NCBI RefSeq assembly: GCF_003253995.1
Contig: NZ_QKZL01000005.1
Span: 62,001-126,000, forward strand
Direction of reading: 5' to 3'
From: Palleronia aestuarii
Lineage (GTDB): Bacteria > Pseudomonadota > Alphaproteobacteria > Rhodobacterales > Rhodobacteraceae
DNA: 64,000 nucleotides
This document shows positions 26,174 through 35,501 of this stretch, in pieces. The notes below the pieces were generated by a model. The model was not told the origin of the DNA. It searched no databases and was given only the letters and a program-made list of their open reading frames with translations. Within the stretch, counting starts at the first letter, position 1; the number at the start of each line of letters is the position of its first letter. Position numbers and translations under genes: made by a program.

Positions 26174-26974
26174 ATGGACATCACCAATCCGCTGAAGCAC
26201 CGTATCCGCGCGCGGACCGACGTCCCGCTGGGCTCGTGGCTGATGTCGGGCGCGCCTTCGACGGCGGAGGCGATGGGGCATTGCGGCTTCGACTTCCTCG
26301 TCGTGGACATGGAGCACGTCCCCATCGACACGCCCCAGCTGGCCGAGATCCTGCGCGCGATCCAGACCACGCCGGCGCGCGCCGTCGTCCGATTGCCCTG
26401 GAACGACCGCGTCATGATCAAGCGCGCCCTGGATGCCGGGGCGATGACGATCATGATTCCCTTCGTCGAGACGGCGGAGGAGGCCGAGGCTGCGGTCGCG
26501 GCGGCGAAGTACCCGCCCCGGGGCGTGCGTGGCGTGGCCGCCGTTCACCGCGGATCGGCCTATGGCGCGGCCAGCGACTATCTCGCCCGCGCCAACGACG
26601 AGACCTGCGTCATCGTCCAGCTGGAGACGCCGGGCGCGCTCCACAGGATGGATGCGATCGCCGCGACCCCCGGCCTCGACGCGATCTTCGTCGGGCCCGG
26701 CGACATGGCCGCCTCCATGGGTCATATCGGCCAGATCGGCGCCGAAGAGGTGCAGGAAACGCTGGCCCGCGCCGCCGCCAAGGCGCGCGCGCTCGAGGTA
26801 CCCGTCGGCATCGTCGGACCGACGCCGGACATGGTCCGTGCCTTCATCGACATGGGCTATTCCTTCGCCGCCATCGCCTCCGACATCGCGCTGATGACCG
26901 GCCGGGCCCATTCCTGCCTGTCGGAGCTTCGCGGAGAGGTCGCGCAGCCCCCCGCCCCGACGGCGGCCTATTGA
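26174..26974 (+). CDS. HpcH/HpaI-family aldolase (2-keto-3-deoxy sugar acid aldolase)
   Basis: 266 residues, TIM-barrel class II aldolase. GSWLMSGAPSTAEAMGHCGFDFL is spread over about 20-45; the catalytic His is in VDMEHVPID, metal ligands are Glu in VQLETPGAL and Asp in FVGPGDMAASMG. It cleaves a 2-keto-3-deoxy acid to pyruvate and an aldehyde. GAAAGGA precedes ATG 26174. Coupled to the dehydratase, it makes a two-enzyme module feeding pyruvate. Confidence 0.93.
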   Translation: MDITNPLKHRIRARTDVPLGSWLMSGAPSTAEAMGHCGFDFLVVDMEHVPIDTPQLAEILRAIQTTPARAVVRLPWNDRVMIKRALDAGAMTIMIPFVETAEEAEAAVAAAKYPPRGVRGVAAVHRGSAYGAASDYLARANDETCVIVQLETPGALHRMDAIAATPGLDAIFVGPGDMAASMGHIGQIGAEEVQETLARAAAKARALEVPVGIVGPTPDMVRAFIDMGYSFAAIASDIALMTGRAHSCLSELRGEVAQPPAPTAAY

Positions 26975-27064
26975 GGGACGCGCGGGGTTTGCGCGCGGCC
27001 CCGCGGTCCGGCTAAGGGAGGGTCCGGGCGGCGCCTGCCGGCCCGCGACAAGAGGCGCTCGCCG

Positions 27065-28096
27065 ATGACCGAACCCGACCGCTCCGATCACCCCGAACGC
27101 CGCCGTCGCAAGATGCAGAGCGTGACCATGAGCGACGTGGCGCGCGCGGCTCAAGTATCTCCCTCAACCGTTTCGCTTTACCTGCGGAAGCCCGAAGCCG
27201 TCTCCGAACGGGTGGGCGCCCGCGTCGCGGACGCGATCGAGACGCTCGGCTATGTGCCGAACTTCGTTGCCGGTGGGCTTGCCGCCGCTACCAGCCGGGT
27301 CGTCTCCGTCACCGTGCCGTCGCTTCGCAACGCCTTCTTCTCCGAAACGGTGACCGAGCTCGAACGCCTCCTGTCGGGCCGCAGCCTCCATACCCTTGTC
27401 GGCCATACCGAATACTCTCTCGAGCAGGAGGAAAGGCTGGTACGCGCGGCCCTGTCATGGTCGCCCGCGGCGGTCGTGCTGACCGGGCATACGCATACCG
27501 ATACCACCCGCGACCTGCTGGCTCGTTCCGGGGCGAGCGTCGTGGAGATGTGGGATTTCGGCCCCGACCCGATCGGGCGAAGCGTGGGCTTCTCCCATCA
27601 CGCCGTCGGACGGTGCATCGCGGATCATTTCGCATCCCAGGGGTATGGAAGCGGCGCGTTCGCCGGGGCGCGTTTGACGGAGGACGCCCGGGCCGCGCAG
27701 CGTGCGCAGGGCTTTCTCGACGGCATGCGCGACCGCGGTCTTTCCGCCCGGCTGGTGGAAGTGGCAGGCCCCGCCTCGACCGGCGCCGGCGCGGACCTGC
27801 TGTCGCGGGTCATGGAGGATCCGGTGCGCGCGGTGGCCTGCTCAAACGACACCGTCGCGCTCGGCGTGATGTTCGAAGCAGCGCGGCGCGGGCTGAGGGT
27901 GCCGCAGGACCTGGCCGTCGCGGGGTTCGGCGATCTCGAATTCGCCGCCCAGACGATCCCGCCGCTGACCACCGTACGCCCGCCCGCCAAACGGATCGCC
28001 GCCGCCGTGGCCGAGGCGGTACTCCTCGGTCCCGACGGCGACGCCCCGCGCCGGGTCGACGTGAAGTTCGCCTTCTGCCGCCGCGGCAGCGCCTGA
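27065..28096 (+). CDS. LacI-family transcriptional regulator
   Basis: 343 residues. Helix-turn-helix from about residue 20 (TMSDVARAAQVSPSTVSLYL), hinge near 70, then a periplasmic-binding-like effector domain ending with TTVRPPAKRIA. The first 16 residues are basic and unusual (HPERRRRK); ATG 27113 could be the true start. It lies 90 bp after the aldolase gene. The island thus has two regulators, GntR at one end and LacI at the other. Confidence 0.92.
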   Translation: MTEPDRSDHPERRRRKMQSVTMSDVARAAQVSPSTVSLYLRKPEAVSERVGARVADAIETLGYVPNFVAGGLAAATSRVVSVTVPSLRNAFFSETVTELERLLSGRSLHTLVGHTEYSLEQEERLVRAALSWSPAAVVLTGHTHTDTTRDLLARSGASVVEMWDFGPDPIGRSVGFSHHAVGRCIADHFASQGYGSGAFAGARLTEDARAAQRAQGFLDGMRDRGLSARLVEVAGPASTGAGADLLSRVMEDPVRAVACSNDTVALGVMFEAARRGLRVPQDLAVAGFGDLEFAAQTIPPLTTVRPPAKRIAAAVAEAVLLGPDGDAPRRVDVKFAFCRRGSA

Positions 28097-28098
28097 CC

Positions 28099-29124
28099 TC
28101 AGCCCAGGAGCGTCGCGCCCGTCAGTACGAAGGCCGCGATGAACAATGTCTCGCCGATGATGAGGGCGATGGCTTGCGGCGGGATCTCGACGATCCGCTT
28201 CAGTTCGGTTCGCACCCCCACTGCCGCGATGGCGGCCAGCATCGCCCATCGCGACACCGCCCAGGCGGCTTCCTGGACCGGCCCCGGCAGCAGCCCCAGC
28301 GAGTTGACCAGGGCGAGTGCGAGAAACACCAGAACGAATCCCGGTACCAGCGGCGGCGCCTTGCCCCCGCTTTTCGTCTCCTCCAGCCCCTGCCGGCGCA
28401 ACGCCAGTGTCAGGCACAGTACGAACGGAGCAAGCAGCGACACCCGGATCAGCTTCACCGTGGTCGACGTCTCTCCGACCGGTTCGGAGACGGAGAAGCC
28501 CGCTCCCACGACCTGCGCCACGTCGTGAATCGTCCCGCCGAGGAAGATGCCCATCGAGCGCTCGTCGAGCCCCAGAAGCGTGGCCAGGATCGGGTAGATC
28601 ACCATCGCAAGCGTCGACAGCAGCGTTACCCCGAACACCGTGAAGCTCAGGTTCCGCTCCGAAAACTCGTTGCGGGGCAGGACGGCGGCGATCGCCATCG
28701 CTGCCGACGCGCCGCAGATCGCCACCGATCCGCTGGTCAGGACCGCCAGACGCCAGCCACGCCCGAGTACGCGCGCGCCCAGAAACCCGAACCCCACTGT
28801 CGCAAGCAATGCCGCCACGACCAGCGCCAGGACCCCCCAGCCCAGATCGGCGAACACCGCGAAGCTGATCCGCGCACCCAGAAGCGCCACGCCCACCCGA
28901 AGGATCACCTTGGCAGAGAACTCGATTCCCGGCCGCGACCGCGTGCCGTCCTCCACGAGAAAATGCAGCGCCAGCCCGAGGAGCAGCGCCATCAGCATCG
29001 CCGGCGCACCGTAATGGTCCGACAGGAACTGGGCGGCCAGTGCGATCAGGCCACAGACGAGGAGGCCGGGCCAGAGGGTACTGGCCATCGAGGCGGCGGG
29101 GCGGATCGTGTCGGTGGGGCTCAA
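28099..29124 (-). CDS. YeiH/Cons_hypoth698 membrane protein, putative sulfite exporter (CuyZ-like)
   Basis: 341 residues with about ten helices. Family hallmarks are GAPAMLMALLLGLALH, SGSVAICGASAAMAIAAVL and GIFLGGTIHDVAQVVGAG. In sulfonate-degrading bacteria, members of this family are proposed to export the sulfite released by desulfonation, and the nearby cuyA supports that role. It converges on the LacI gene with a gap of 2 bp. It is separated from the dehydrogenase by about 370 bp, so may have its own promoter. Confidence 0.85.
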   Translation of the reverse strand: MSPTDTIRPAASMASTLWPGLLVCGLIALAAQFLSDHYGAPAMLMALLLGLALHFLVEDGTRSRPGIEFSAKVILRVGVALLGARISFAVFADLGWGVLALVVAALLATVGFGFLGARVLGRGWRLAVLTSGSVAICGASAAMAIAAVLPRNEFSERNLSFTVFGVTLLSTLAMVIYPILATLLGLDERSMGIFLGGTIHDVAQVVGAGFSVSEPVGETSTTVKLIRVSLLAPFVLCLTLALRRQGLEETKSGGKAPPLVPGFVLVFLALALVNSLGLLPGPVQEAAWAVSRWAMLAAIAAVGVRTELKRIVEIPPQAIALIIGETLFIAAFVLTGATLLG

Positions 29125-29494
29125 GTCGGATGGTCCTCCGGAACGGGGGGCTTTGGTTCGGCGGCACGCGCGATAACCGCTGGATTGCCGGTGTATCGAG
29201 CGGGGTCGCGGCGGAAACGCCTGGGTCGCAGATGGTCGAGCAAGCGCCGCCTCCGGCCTGATGATGCTCCACCGCCATCAAGGCAAGCGCCTTTCCCGTG
29301 TTGCCGACACGCGGCCGGCTCTCGAAAGCACGACCATGTCGCCAGGCGTAAGGTCTTGAGCCAGCAGTTTCCGAGGGGTTTCCCAGACATCGATTTCTTG
29401 GTTACTCGGAGCGACCTTTCACGGCGGGGCACGGCCAGGGGATCGAGAACCGGAACGACGCTCGCATCAGAGGTACAGGTCTGTCCGGTCGGGA
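29125..29494 (-). pseudogene. Possible degenerate coding remnant, unidentified
   Basis: There is no intact gene in these 370 bp. On the minus strand two frames read like protein but are out of register. One has VVPVLDPLAVPRRERSLR (about 29460-29400), the other WETPRKLLAQDL then GDMVVLSRAGRV (about 29390-29300), followed by a stop. The pattern suggests a frameshifted relic. I do not recognise the family. Confidence 0.3.
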
Positions 29495-30430
29495 TCAGCC
29501 ATTTCCTTCCTCCAACGCCTTGCGCACGTTCTCCACCGTCATCCGCGACACCCGGATATTCCCCTCTCCGGTGACGCCGGCGACATGCGGGGTCAGGATG
29601 ACGTTTCTAAGGCCTTCGAAGACCGCTCCCGCCGCCGCATCCAAGGGTTCAGTCTCGAACACGTCGAGCGCGGCGCCGCCCAGCCGACCGTCACGCAGCG
29701 CCTCGGCCAGCGCCATCTCGTCCACGATACCGCCGCGCGCGGTATTGATGACGACCGCGCCCTTCGGCAGTCGTGCGATCGCGTCCCGATCCACGAGTCT
29801 TCGCGTCTCGGGCGTCAGCGGCACGTGCAGTGACAGAACGTCGGCCGTCTCGAAGAGAGCTTCGGCGTCCTCGCAGCGCTGCACGCCGCTCCAGCAAGGA
29901 TCATCGGCGGGCAAATGCGGATCGAAGGCGGCGATCTCCATCCCGAGCGCGCGCGCGCGCTCCGCCACCATGCGCGCGATGCCGCCATAGCCCAGAAGCC
30001 CCATGTTCCGACCCGATACCTCACCGCCGACCAGATGCGTGCGCGGCCACTCGCCTGCCCGTACGGCTTCGGTGGAGAGATAGGCCCCCCGCACGAGGAC
30101 GAGCGACGTCGCGATCACGTACTCGGCCACCGACAGTGCGTTGGCACCGGTGGCGGGGAACACCGCCACACCGCGTGCCGCGCAGGCCTCCATGTCGATA
30201 TTGTCGAGCCCGACGCCCAGACGGCCCACGGCCCGGAGCTCGGGCGCCGCGTTGAGGAGGGAAGCGTCGACACGGGTGCGGTTGCGCACGATGATCGCGT
30301 CGGCCCCTGCCACGGTCGCCAGGCAGCGATCCCGATCCTCGACGAGGCTCGGGTCGTAAACCACCTCCCACGCAGGATCGAAGCCGCGAAGGGCCGCCTC
30401 GTCCATGAACTCGCTGACGACGATCCGCAT
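29495..30430 (-). CDS. D-isomer 2-hydroxyacid dehydrogenase, SlcC/SerA-like (candidate sulfolactate dehydrogenase)
   Basis: 311 residues. NAD-binding GLLGYGGIA, catalytic Arg in INTARGGIVDE, Glu in DVFETEP and His in TPHVAGVT are all present. There is no ACT domain, so it is not a full biosynthetic SerA. Enzymes of this shape next to cuyA or sulfolactate genes oxidise (S)-sulfolactate to sulfopyruvate; that assignment here rests on context. It is transcribed after the racemase gene across a gap of about 270 bp. Confidence 0.82.
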   Translation of the reverse strand: MRIVVSEFMDEAALRGFDPAWEVVYDPSLVEDRDRCLATVAGADAIIVRNRTRVDASLLNAAPELRAVGRLGVGLDNIDMEACAARGVAVFPATGANALSVAEYVIATSLVLVRGAYLSTEAVRAGEWPRTHLVGGEVSGRNMGLLGYGGIARMVAERARALGMEIAAFDPHLPADDPCWSGVQRCEDAEALFETADVLSLHVPLTPETRRLVDRDAIARLPKGAVVINTARGGIVDEMALAEALRDGRLGGAALDVFETEPLDAAAGAVFEGLRNVILTPHVAGVTGEGNIRVSRMTVENVRKALEEGNG

Positions 30431-30702
30431 CAGGCCGACCGGCCGAGCGTGCTCAACGCGAACTCGCGTTGCCACCTGCTCTCTGCTGCGGTGATGCAAT
30501 CGTTCGCGATGCGGCAAAGGCATACGGTCCGCGCGTCGCCGGCTTCGTTCGTCGTCTGCGTGCGTATCATCATGTTGGAAACATCACTTCTCCATGGCTC
30601 CGCACTTGGTGCGGCGCAATCGATCAGGGGTAAAGCGCGTGGCACGTCCGTGGCATCGAGACTGCCAGCATCTTTCGATAGAAATCACGATCCGGGACGG
30701 CT

Positions 30703-31404
30703 TCATCTGGCTGCCTGGTCCCCGCTGGCATGCGCCACGATCACTTCGACCAGCAGGTCGAGCGTGTCGAGAAGGCGCGCCCCCGCGGCCCCCGGCGCGT
30801 CGAGGAGGGAGAATTCGGTGCAGGCGACGAGCTGTAGCGGGGCGCCGGCGGTTGCCAGCTCCGCCGAGGCGCCGCGGACCGCAGCGATGGCAGTCGGCGT
30901 CGGGCCGGCGGACTTGATCTCCCGGATCGCGGCCAGAAGCGCATCCTCGTCGGACGGGTAGACAGCGGAGAGACCGGCGGCGGCCAGCGCGGGCTCGAAA
31001 AGGGCGGTTCGCCGCACGGCCGGGGAAGCCAGGATGCCGATGCGGCCCGATGGAGGCGCGGCCTCGGCCGCGCGGCGCACCGAGAGGGCAACCATGTCGA
31101 GAAACGGGACGCTCGACGCCGACCGGATCGCCGGGGCGAAATGATGCGCCGTGTTGCAGGGCATCGCCAGCGCCGTCGCGCCCGCGGCCTCGAGCCGCCG
31201 GGCCATGTCGGCCAGCACCGGACCGGGATCCTCTCCTCTCCCCTCGATCAGCCGCGCGATCCGCGAAGGCACCTGCGGGTTCTGGTCGACGAGGAGCGGG
31301 ACGTGATCGGCATCGTCGCGGGCGGGGACGGCATCGATCACGCGCCGCATCAGAAGCACCGTCGCCTCCGGCCCCATGCCACCGAGGATGCCCACGCACC
31401 TCAT
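30703..31404 (-). CDS. Aspartate/glutamate racemase family protein (candidate cysteate racemase)
   Basis: 233 residues. Cofactor-independent racemase with both catalytic cysteines (MPCNTAHHF and VACTEFSLL), plus the family motifs GILGGMGPEAT and NPQVPSR. It interconverts the enantiomers of an acidic amino acid. Its place directly downstream of cuyA, an enzyme for a sulfonated aspartate analogue, suggests cysteate as substrate. Aspartate racemase proper is the alternative. Confidence 0.85.
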   Translation of the reverse strand: MRCVGILGGMGPEATVLLMRRVIDAVPARDDADHVPLLVDQNPQVPSRIARLIEGRGEDPGPVLADMARRLEAAGATALAMPCNTAHHFAPAIRSASSVPFLDMVALSVRRAAEAAPPSGRIGILASPAVRRTALFEPALAAAGLSAVYPSDEDALLAAIREIKSAGPTPTAIAAVRGASAELATAGAPLQLVACTEFSLLDAPGAAGARLLDTLDLLVEVIVAHASGDQAAR

Positions 31405-31570
31405 GGAGCCCCCGCGAGGTCGAGCCGCGCCTCGGCGGAGGCATTGCGCTTCGGGCTTGTGCCATGACGGGCGGGCCGCCCACCAACATCTGATCGAACC
31501 GAGAACCGGGCTAAGACGCCCGCGTCCTCGGTGATCGGCTTTTGTTGCGTGAAGCGCGGGCCGCGATGCC

Positions 31571-32590
31571 TCATTCGGCGGCCATGCGCTCGGACTGGCC
31601 GAACCAGCTCTGGTAACCGAAGAGCGCGGCCGAGCCGCCGGTATGAAGGAACACGATGCGCTCGTCCTTCGCGAATTTACCCTTCCGGACATAGTCGATG
31701 AGGCCCGCCGCGCCCTTGCCGGAATAGACCGGGTCGAGCAGCAACCCCTCGTATTCCGCGAACATGCGGATCGCCTCGAGCGTGTCCTCGCGGGGTATAC
31801 CGTAACCTTCGCCGACATAGTCGCAATCGGCCACCACGTCCTCGCGGGCGACGATGCCGGGACATCCGAGCTTCTCCGCGGTGCGGCAGGCGAGGTCGTA
31901 GACGTTGGCCTCTTGCTTCTCGCGGGGCGCGCGGACGCCGAAGCCCATGAGCGGGATGCCGGCATTGATCGCCTTCAGCCCGACGATCAGCCCGGCCTGC
32001 GTACCGGCGCTGCCCGTCGCGGTGACGATCCGGTCGATGGCAAGCCCGCGATCGTTGGCCTGGCCCAGAAGCTCGAAGGCGCAATTGACGTAGCCGAGCG
32101 CGCCCGTCGGGTTCGAGCCGCCACCCGGGATGGAGTAGACGCGCCGCCCCTCGCCCCGCAGCTTTTCGGCCAGCCCTTCGAGTTCGGCCACCATGTCGGC
32201 GCCGCCCGGGCGGGTTTCCGTCGTGGCGCCGTGCAGATGGTCGATCAGCACGTTGCCGTTCCCGGTATAGTTCGGATCTGTCGAGCCGGTACGGTCCTCA
32301 AGAAGCAGGTGGCACGCCATCCCCATGCGGGCGGCGAACGCGGCGGTCTGGCGGCAATGGTTCGACTGCGTGGCGCCCTGGGTAATGAGCGTGTCGGCGC
32401 CCTGATCCAGCGCCTCGGCGATCAGGAATTCGAGCTTGCGGGTCTTGTTGCCGCCCGTCGACATGCCGGTGCAATCGTCGCGCTTGATCCAGATCTCCGG
32501 TCCCCCGAGCTCGGCGCTCAGCCGATCGAGCCGCTCCAGCGGGGTCGGCAGATGGGCGAGAAACTTTCGTGGAAAGCGCGCGAGATGCAT
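31571..32590 (-). CDS. cuyA: L-cysteate sulfo-lyase CuyA (PLP, D-cysteine desulfhydrase family)
   Basis: 339 residues. The PLP-binding lysine lies in GGNKTRK (46-52), with TQGATQSNH following and GSAGTQAGL as the phosphate loop. The N-terminus ([20 protein letters not shown]) and [18 protein letters not shown] agree closely with what I know of CuyA from Roseobacters. It converts L-cysteate to pyruvate, sulfite and ammonia. ATG 32590 faces the LysR gene across 112 bp. Confidence 0.9.
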   Translation of the reverse strand: MHLARFPRKFLAHLPTPLERLDRLSAELGGPEIWIKRDDCTGMSTGGNKTRKLEFLIAEALDQGADTLITQGATQSNHCRQTAAFAARMGMACHLLLEDRTGSTDPNYTGNGNVLIDHLHGATTETRPGGADMVAELEGLAEKLRGEGRRVYSIPGGGSNPTGALGYVNCAFELLGQANDRGLAIDRIVTATGSAGTQAGLIVGLKAINAGIPLMGFGVRAPREKQEANVYDLACRTAEKLGCPGIVAREDVVADCDYVGEGYGIPREDTLEAIRMFAEYEGLLLDPVYSGKGAAGLIDYVRKGKFAKDERIVFLHTGGSAALFGYQSWFGQSERMAAE

Positions 32591-32702
32591 GGGGCGTCCG
32601 TTCCTGATGTTTTCCTTTCGCGCATGAAATCGCCCTTCCCCTCCAAGCGCAAATGCGAAATCCTCCTGATGACATGCAGATCTTGCAAGTTCAGGGGGCG
32701 AC
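32591..32702. promoter_or_regulatory. Divergent promoter cuyA / lysR-type gene
   Basis: 112 bp between the two start codons. TGCA-N5-TGCA (32675-32687) is an inverted repeat close to the LysR-type start, in the position expected for an autoregulatory LysR site. Base composition here is lower in GC than in the flanking genes. Confidence 0.4.
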
Positions 32703-33653
32703 ATGCGGCTCGAGTGGCTCGAGGACATCCTGGCCGTGGCCGAGACCGGATCGTTCTCGGAGGCGGCCGAGCGGCGGCACCTGACGCAATCGGCCTTCTC
32801 CCGCCGCATCCGCCATATCGAGGAATATCTGGGCATCGAGCTCTTCGATCGCAGCCGCAAGCCGGTGCAGCTGCGCGACACGCTTCTCGAACAGCGCGAG
32901 CCCATCGCCGAGCTCGCCCGGCAGCTGCGCCAGCTCACCGAAGATCTGCGTCACGGGGACCGGGTGGCTGGCAACCGGATCGTGCTGGCGAGTCAGCATT
33001 CCCTGACGGCCTCGCTGACGCCGAAGCTGGTTCGCCGGCTCGAAGCGAGCCACGTCAACATCCATGTCCGCCTGCGTTCGGCCAATCTCGACGGGTGCTA
33101 CGCCATGCTCCTCTCGCGTAGCGCCGATGTCGCCATCGTCTATTTCCTTGCCGACGAGGGGATCGAGGCGCAGCCCGACTACATCGAAACCGCCGAAATC
33201 GGTTACGACCGCCTGATCCCGGTCGCCGGTACGCAGATTGTCCGCCGACTGAACGATGCAACCGACGCGCCGCTGCCGCTCATCGCCTATCCCGGCGAGG
33301 TGTTCTTCGGTCGGGTGCTCGACCGGGCGATCCTGCCTGCGGTGCGTGCGTATCGCACGGTAGCCCCCAAGGTCGAGACGGCGCTGACCCATGCCGCGCT
33401 GGAGCTCGCCTCCGAAGGGATCGGGATCGCGTGGGTGCCGATGTCGTTGGCCGCGGCACGGCTCGACGAGGGCCGGATCGCCGACCTGTCGGACCGCCTG
33501 CCCGGCTGCCGGCTCGGCGTCGCCGCCCTGCGCATCCGCGGCACCCCTTCCCCCGCCGCCGCCTCGGTCTGGGCGCAGTTGATGGCGGAGCGATGCTCAA
33601 TGCAGCCGTCGCACCCGGACGCGCCGGGGGAGGGCCGCGAGGCTCAGCGATAG
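32703..33653 (+). CDS. LysR-family regulator (CuyR-like)
   Basis: 316 residues. Winged helix-turn-helix at 1-62 ([21 protein letters not shown]) and a C-terminal effector domain. It is transcribed divergently from cuyA, the usual place for its regulator. The gene ends 10 bp inside the end of the ABC1 kinase gene on the other strand. Confidence 0.92.
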   Translation: MRLEWLEDILAVAETGSFSEAAERRHLTQSAFSRRIRHIEEYLGIELFDRSRKPVQLRDTLLEQREPIAELARQLRQLTEDLRHGDRVAGNRIVLASQHSLTASLTPKLVRRLEASHVNIHVRLRSANLDGCYAMLLSRSADVAIVYFLADEGIEAQPDYIETAEIGYDRLIPVAGTQIVRRLNDATDAPLPLIAYPGEVFFGRVLDRAILPAVRAYRTVAPKVETALTHAALELASEGIGIAWVPMSLAAARLDEGRIADLSDRLPGCRLGVAALRIRGTPSPAAASVWAQLMAERCSMQPSHPDAPGEGREAQR

Positions 33654-34969
33654 GGCGCGACGATGCCTGCCAGATCGACCCGCGCGCGGAGCCGCGCGGC
33701 GAGGAGATACGTGCCCGCGACCTTGCGCTGGATCAGGAGCGTGTCGCTCGGGGGGACGTGGCGCACCTCCCGTTCGGTCCCGATTTCGAGCCCCATGTCG
33801 CGCAGGCGCTGCGCGAGATCGGTGGTCCCGAAATCGAAGGGGGCGTCGCTCCGCAGCGGGGCCATGCCGGTGTCGAACATCGCGAGGAGCCTGTCGGCGA
33901 GACGCGGCGGGGTCGCCTCCGTCATCAGGCCCACGGCGACGGCCGCGCGCCGTGCAGCCACGGCGTCGCGCGACAGGCCCGCGAGCATCAGATCGCGAAA
34001 CCCGGCGACGAGATCGGGCGGGAAATGGCGGACCGCGCCGAAATCGAGAAGGACGATCCGTTCCGTCCCCGGCTCCACGAGGTAATTGGCGAAGTTCGGA
34101 TCGGTCTGCATCGCGCCCCACTCGAAGAGTTCGCGCAGAACGAGGGCGATGAGCCGCCGCGCGATCCCGTCGCGCACGGCCTGCGGCGCCTCCGTCAACC
34201 GCTCGACGGGCTGGCCACCCACGTAATCCATCGCCAGAACATTCGGGGTACAGAAATCCGCATGGCGGCGCGGCACCACGAAATCCTCCTCGCCCGCGAG
34301 ATGCGCGGCGAAGAGATCGAGGTTCTGCCCTTCGCGCTCGTAATCGGCCTCCTCGTGGAGCTGCCTGCGCGCATCCTCGAGAAGCGGGCGCAGATCGAGG
34401 CCGGACGGCGCGGCGCCGGACCAGCGGATCAGGCCGGAAATGTTGGCGATGTCGCTGTCGATGCTGTCGCGGATGCCGGGGTACTGAATCTTCAGCGCAA
34501 GCGCGCGGCCGTCCTTCGTCCGGGCCCGGTGGACCTGCCCGATGGAGGCGGCGGCGATGGGACGGACGTCGAAATGGTCGAACCGCTTCAGCCAGTCCCG
34601 CCCCCATTCCGCGCCGAGCACGTCGCGGAGCTGTCTGGGCGGCATCGGATCGGCATCGGAGCGCAGGCGGTCGAGGATCGCCGCGATCTCGGGCGGCATC
34701 ACGTCGCCCGCATCCATCGACATGAGCTGGCCGACCTTCATCGCCGCGCCGCGCATCCGCGAAAGCTCCGTCGCGATGCGCTGCGCGTTGCCGGGGGTGA
34801 GGATCAGGTCCTCGAACCGGGGCCGACGCCCGCGCGCAGCCTCGCGCAGGCCACCGGCAAGCGTCGCACCAGCAACGCCGCCCGCGAGGTTTCCCATCCG
34901 GAAGAGCCGCGACAACCGGCGGGAGGGCACCGGAAATCCGGGTCGGTCGGTCTCGTCGGGCCCGCTCAC
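33644..34969 (-). CDS. ABC1/AarF/UbiB-family atypical kinase
   Basis: 441 residues. Diagnostic motifs are KxGQ (MKVGQLMSMD), the Ala-rich loop AAASIGQVHRA, ALKIQYPG with the ATP-site Lys, and TDPNFANYL then LLDFGAVR in place of HRD and DFG. Family members regulate or assist ubiquinone biosynthesis, or have other membrane-linked ATPase roles. GTG 34969 overlaps the stop of the DUF427 gene (GTGA) and gives the usual N-terminus with PSRRLSRLFRMGNLA. Confidence 0.9.
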   Translation of the reverse strand: MSGPDETDRPGFPVPSRRLSRLFRMGNLAGGVAGATLAGGLREAARGRRPRFEDLILTPGNAQRIATELSRMRGAAMKVGQLMSMDAGDVMPPEIAAILDRLRSDADPMPPRQLRDVLGAEWGRDWLKRFDHFDVRPIAAASIGQVHRARTKDGRALALKIQYPGIRDSIDSDIANISGLIRWSGAAPSGLDLRPLLEDARRQLHEEADYEREGQNLDLFAAHLAGEEDFVVPRRHADFCTPNVLAMDYVGGQPVERLTEAPQAVRDGIARRLIALVLRELFEWGAMQTDPNFANYLVEPGTERIVLLDFGAVRHFPPDLVAGFRDLMLAGLSRDAVAARRAAVAVGLMTEATPPRLADRLLAMFDTGMAPLRSDAPFDFGTTDLAQRLRDMGLEIGTEREVRHVPPSDTLLIQRKVAGTYLLAARLRARVDLAGIVAPYR

Positions 34970-35439
34970 CAATGCTCCGTTCCCCGCGCGCCCTTGATCC
35001 GTCCGGTCAGATTGCGCGTGACCCAGCCGCCGTAGAAATCGCCGTCCTGCGGGATGACCCGCTCCGATCCGACGAAGCACGCCTCCATGAGCCCCGCGTA
35101 GAAAGCCAGATATCCCGCGAGATCGGCAAAGCGGGCGGAGGGCGCGTCGTAGCTCCAGGCCGCGCGCGGCGCCCGCTGCCCGCCCGCGCTCACGTCGAAA
35201 TAGCGCGCGCGGCCCTTCCACTCGCAAAAGCTCCCCCCCGCCACGGGATCGAGACGGGCCCGGACATCCTCGGGCGGAAGGTAGTAGCTCGGCGCATGAT
35301 GCGTCTCGAGTACACGGAACGCGCCGGTCGTCTCCGCGATCGTCTCGCCGCCGAGGCGGACGACGACGAGATGCGGCACCGGTTCGATCCGGGGCGGGCG
35401 GGGGTATTGCTGGACGTTCTCTGGCGGCAGATCGGACAT
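34966..35439 (-). CDS. DUF427 family protein
   Basis: 157 residues. The DUF427 pattern is present: VVVRLGGETIAET, APSYYLPPEDV, CEWKGRARYFDV and WSYDAPS. It is cytosolic, with no signal or membrane segment. Function is unknown. It is translationally coupled to the ABC1 kinase. Confidence 0.88.
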   Translation of the reverse strand: MSDLPPENVQQYPRPPRIEPVPHLVVVRLGGETIAETTGAFRVLETHHAPSYYLPPEDVRARLDPVAGGSFCEWKGRARYFDVSAGGQRAPRAAWSYDAPSARFADLAGYLAFYAGLMEACFVGSERVIPQDGDFYGGWVTRNLTGRIKGARGTEHW

Positions 35440-35501
35440 GCGCCAGAGCTAGCGCCAGGGGCCGGGCGGTGAAAGCGACGGATGCGCGCAGCCACTCGCG
35501 A

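Noticed and set aside
27457-29574. 705-codon plus-strand frame across the LacI and YeiH genes
   Set aside because: Overlaps two well-supported genes, with low-complexity Arg/Gln/His-rich translation typical of a shadow frame.
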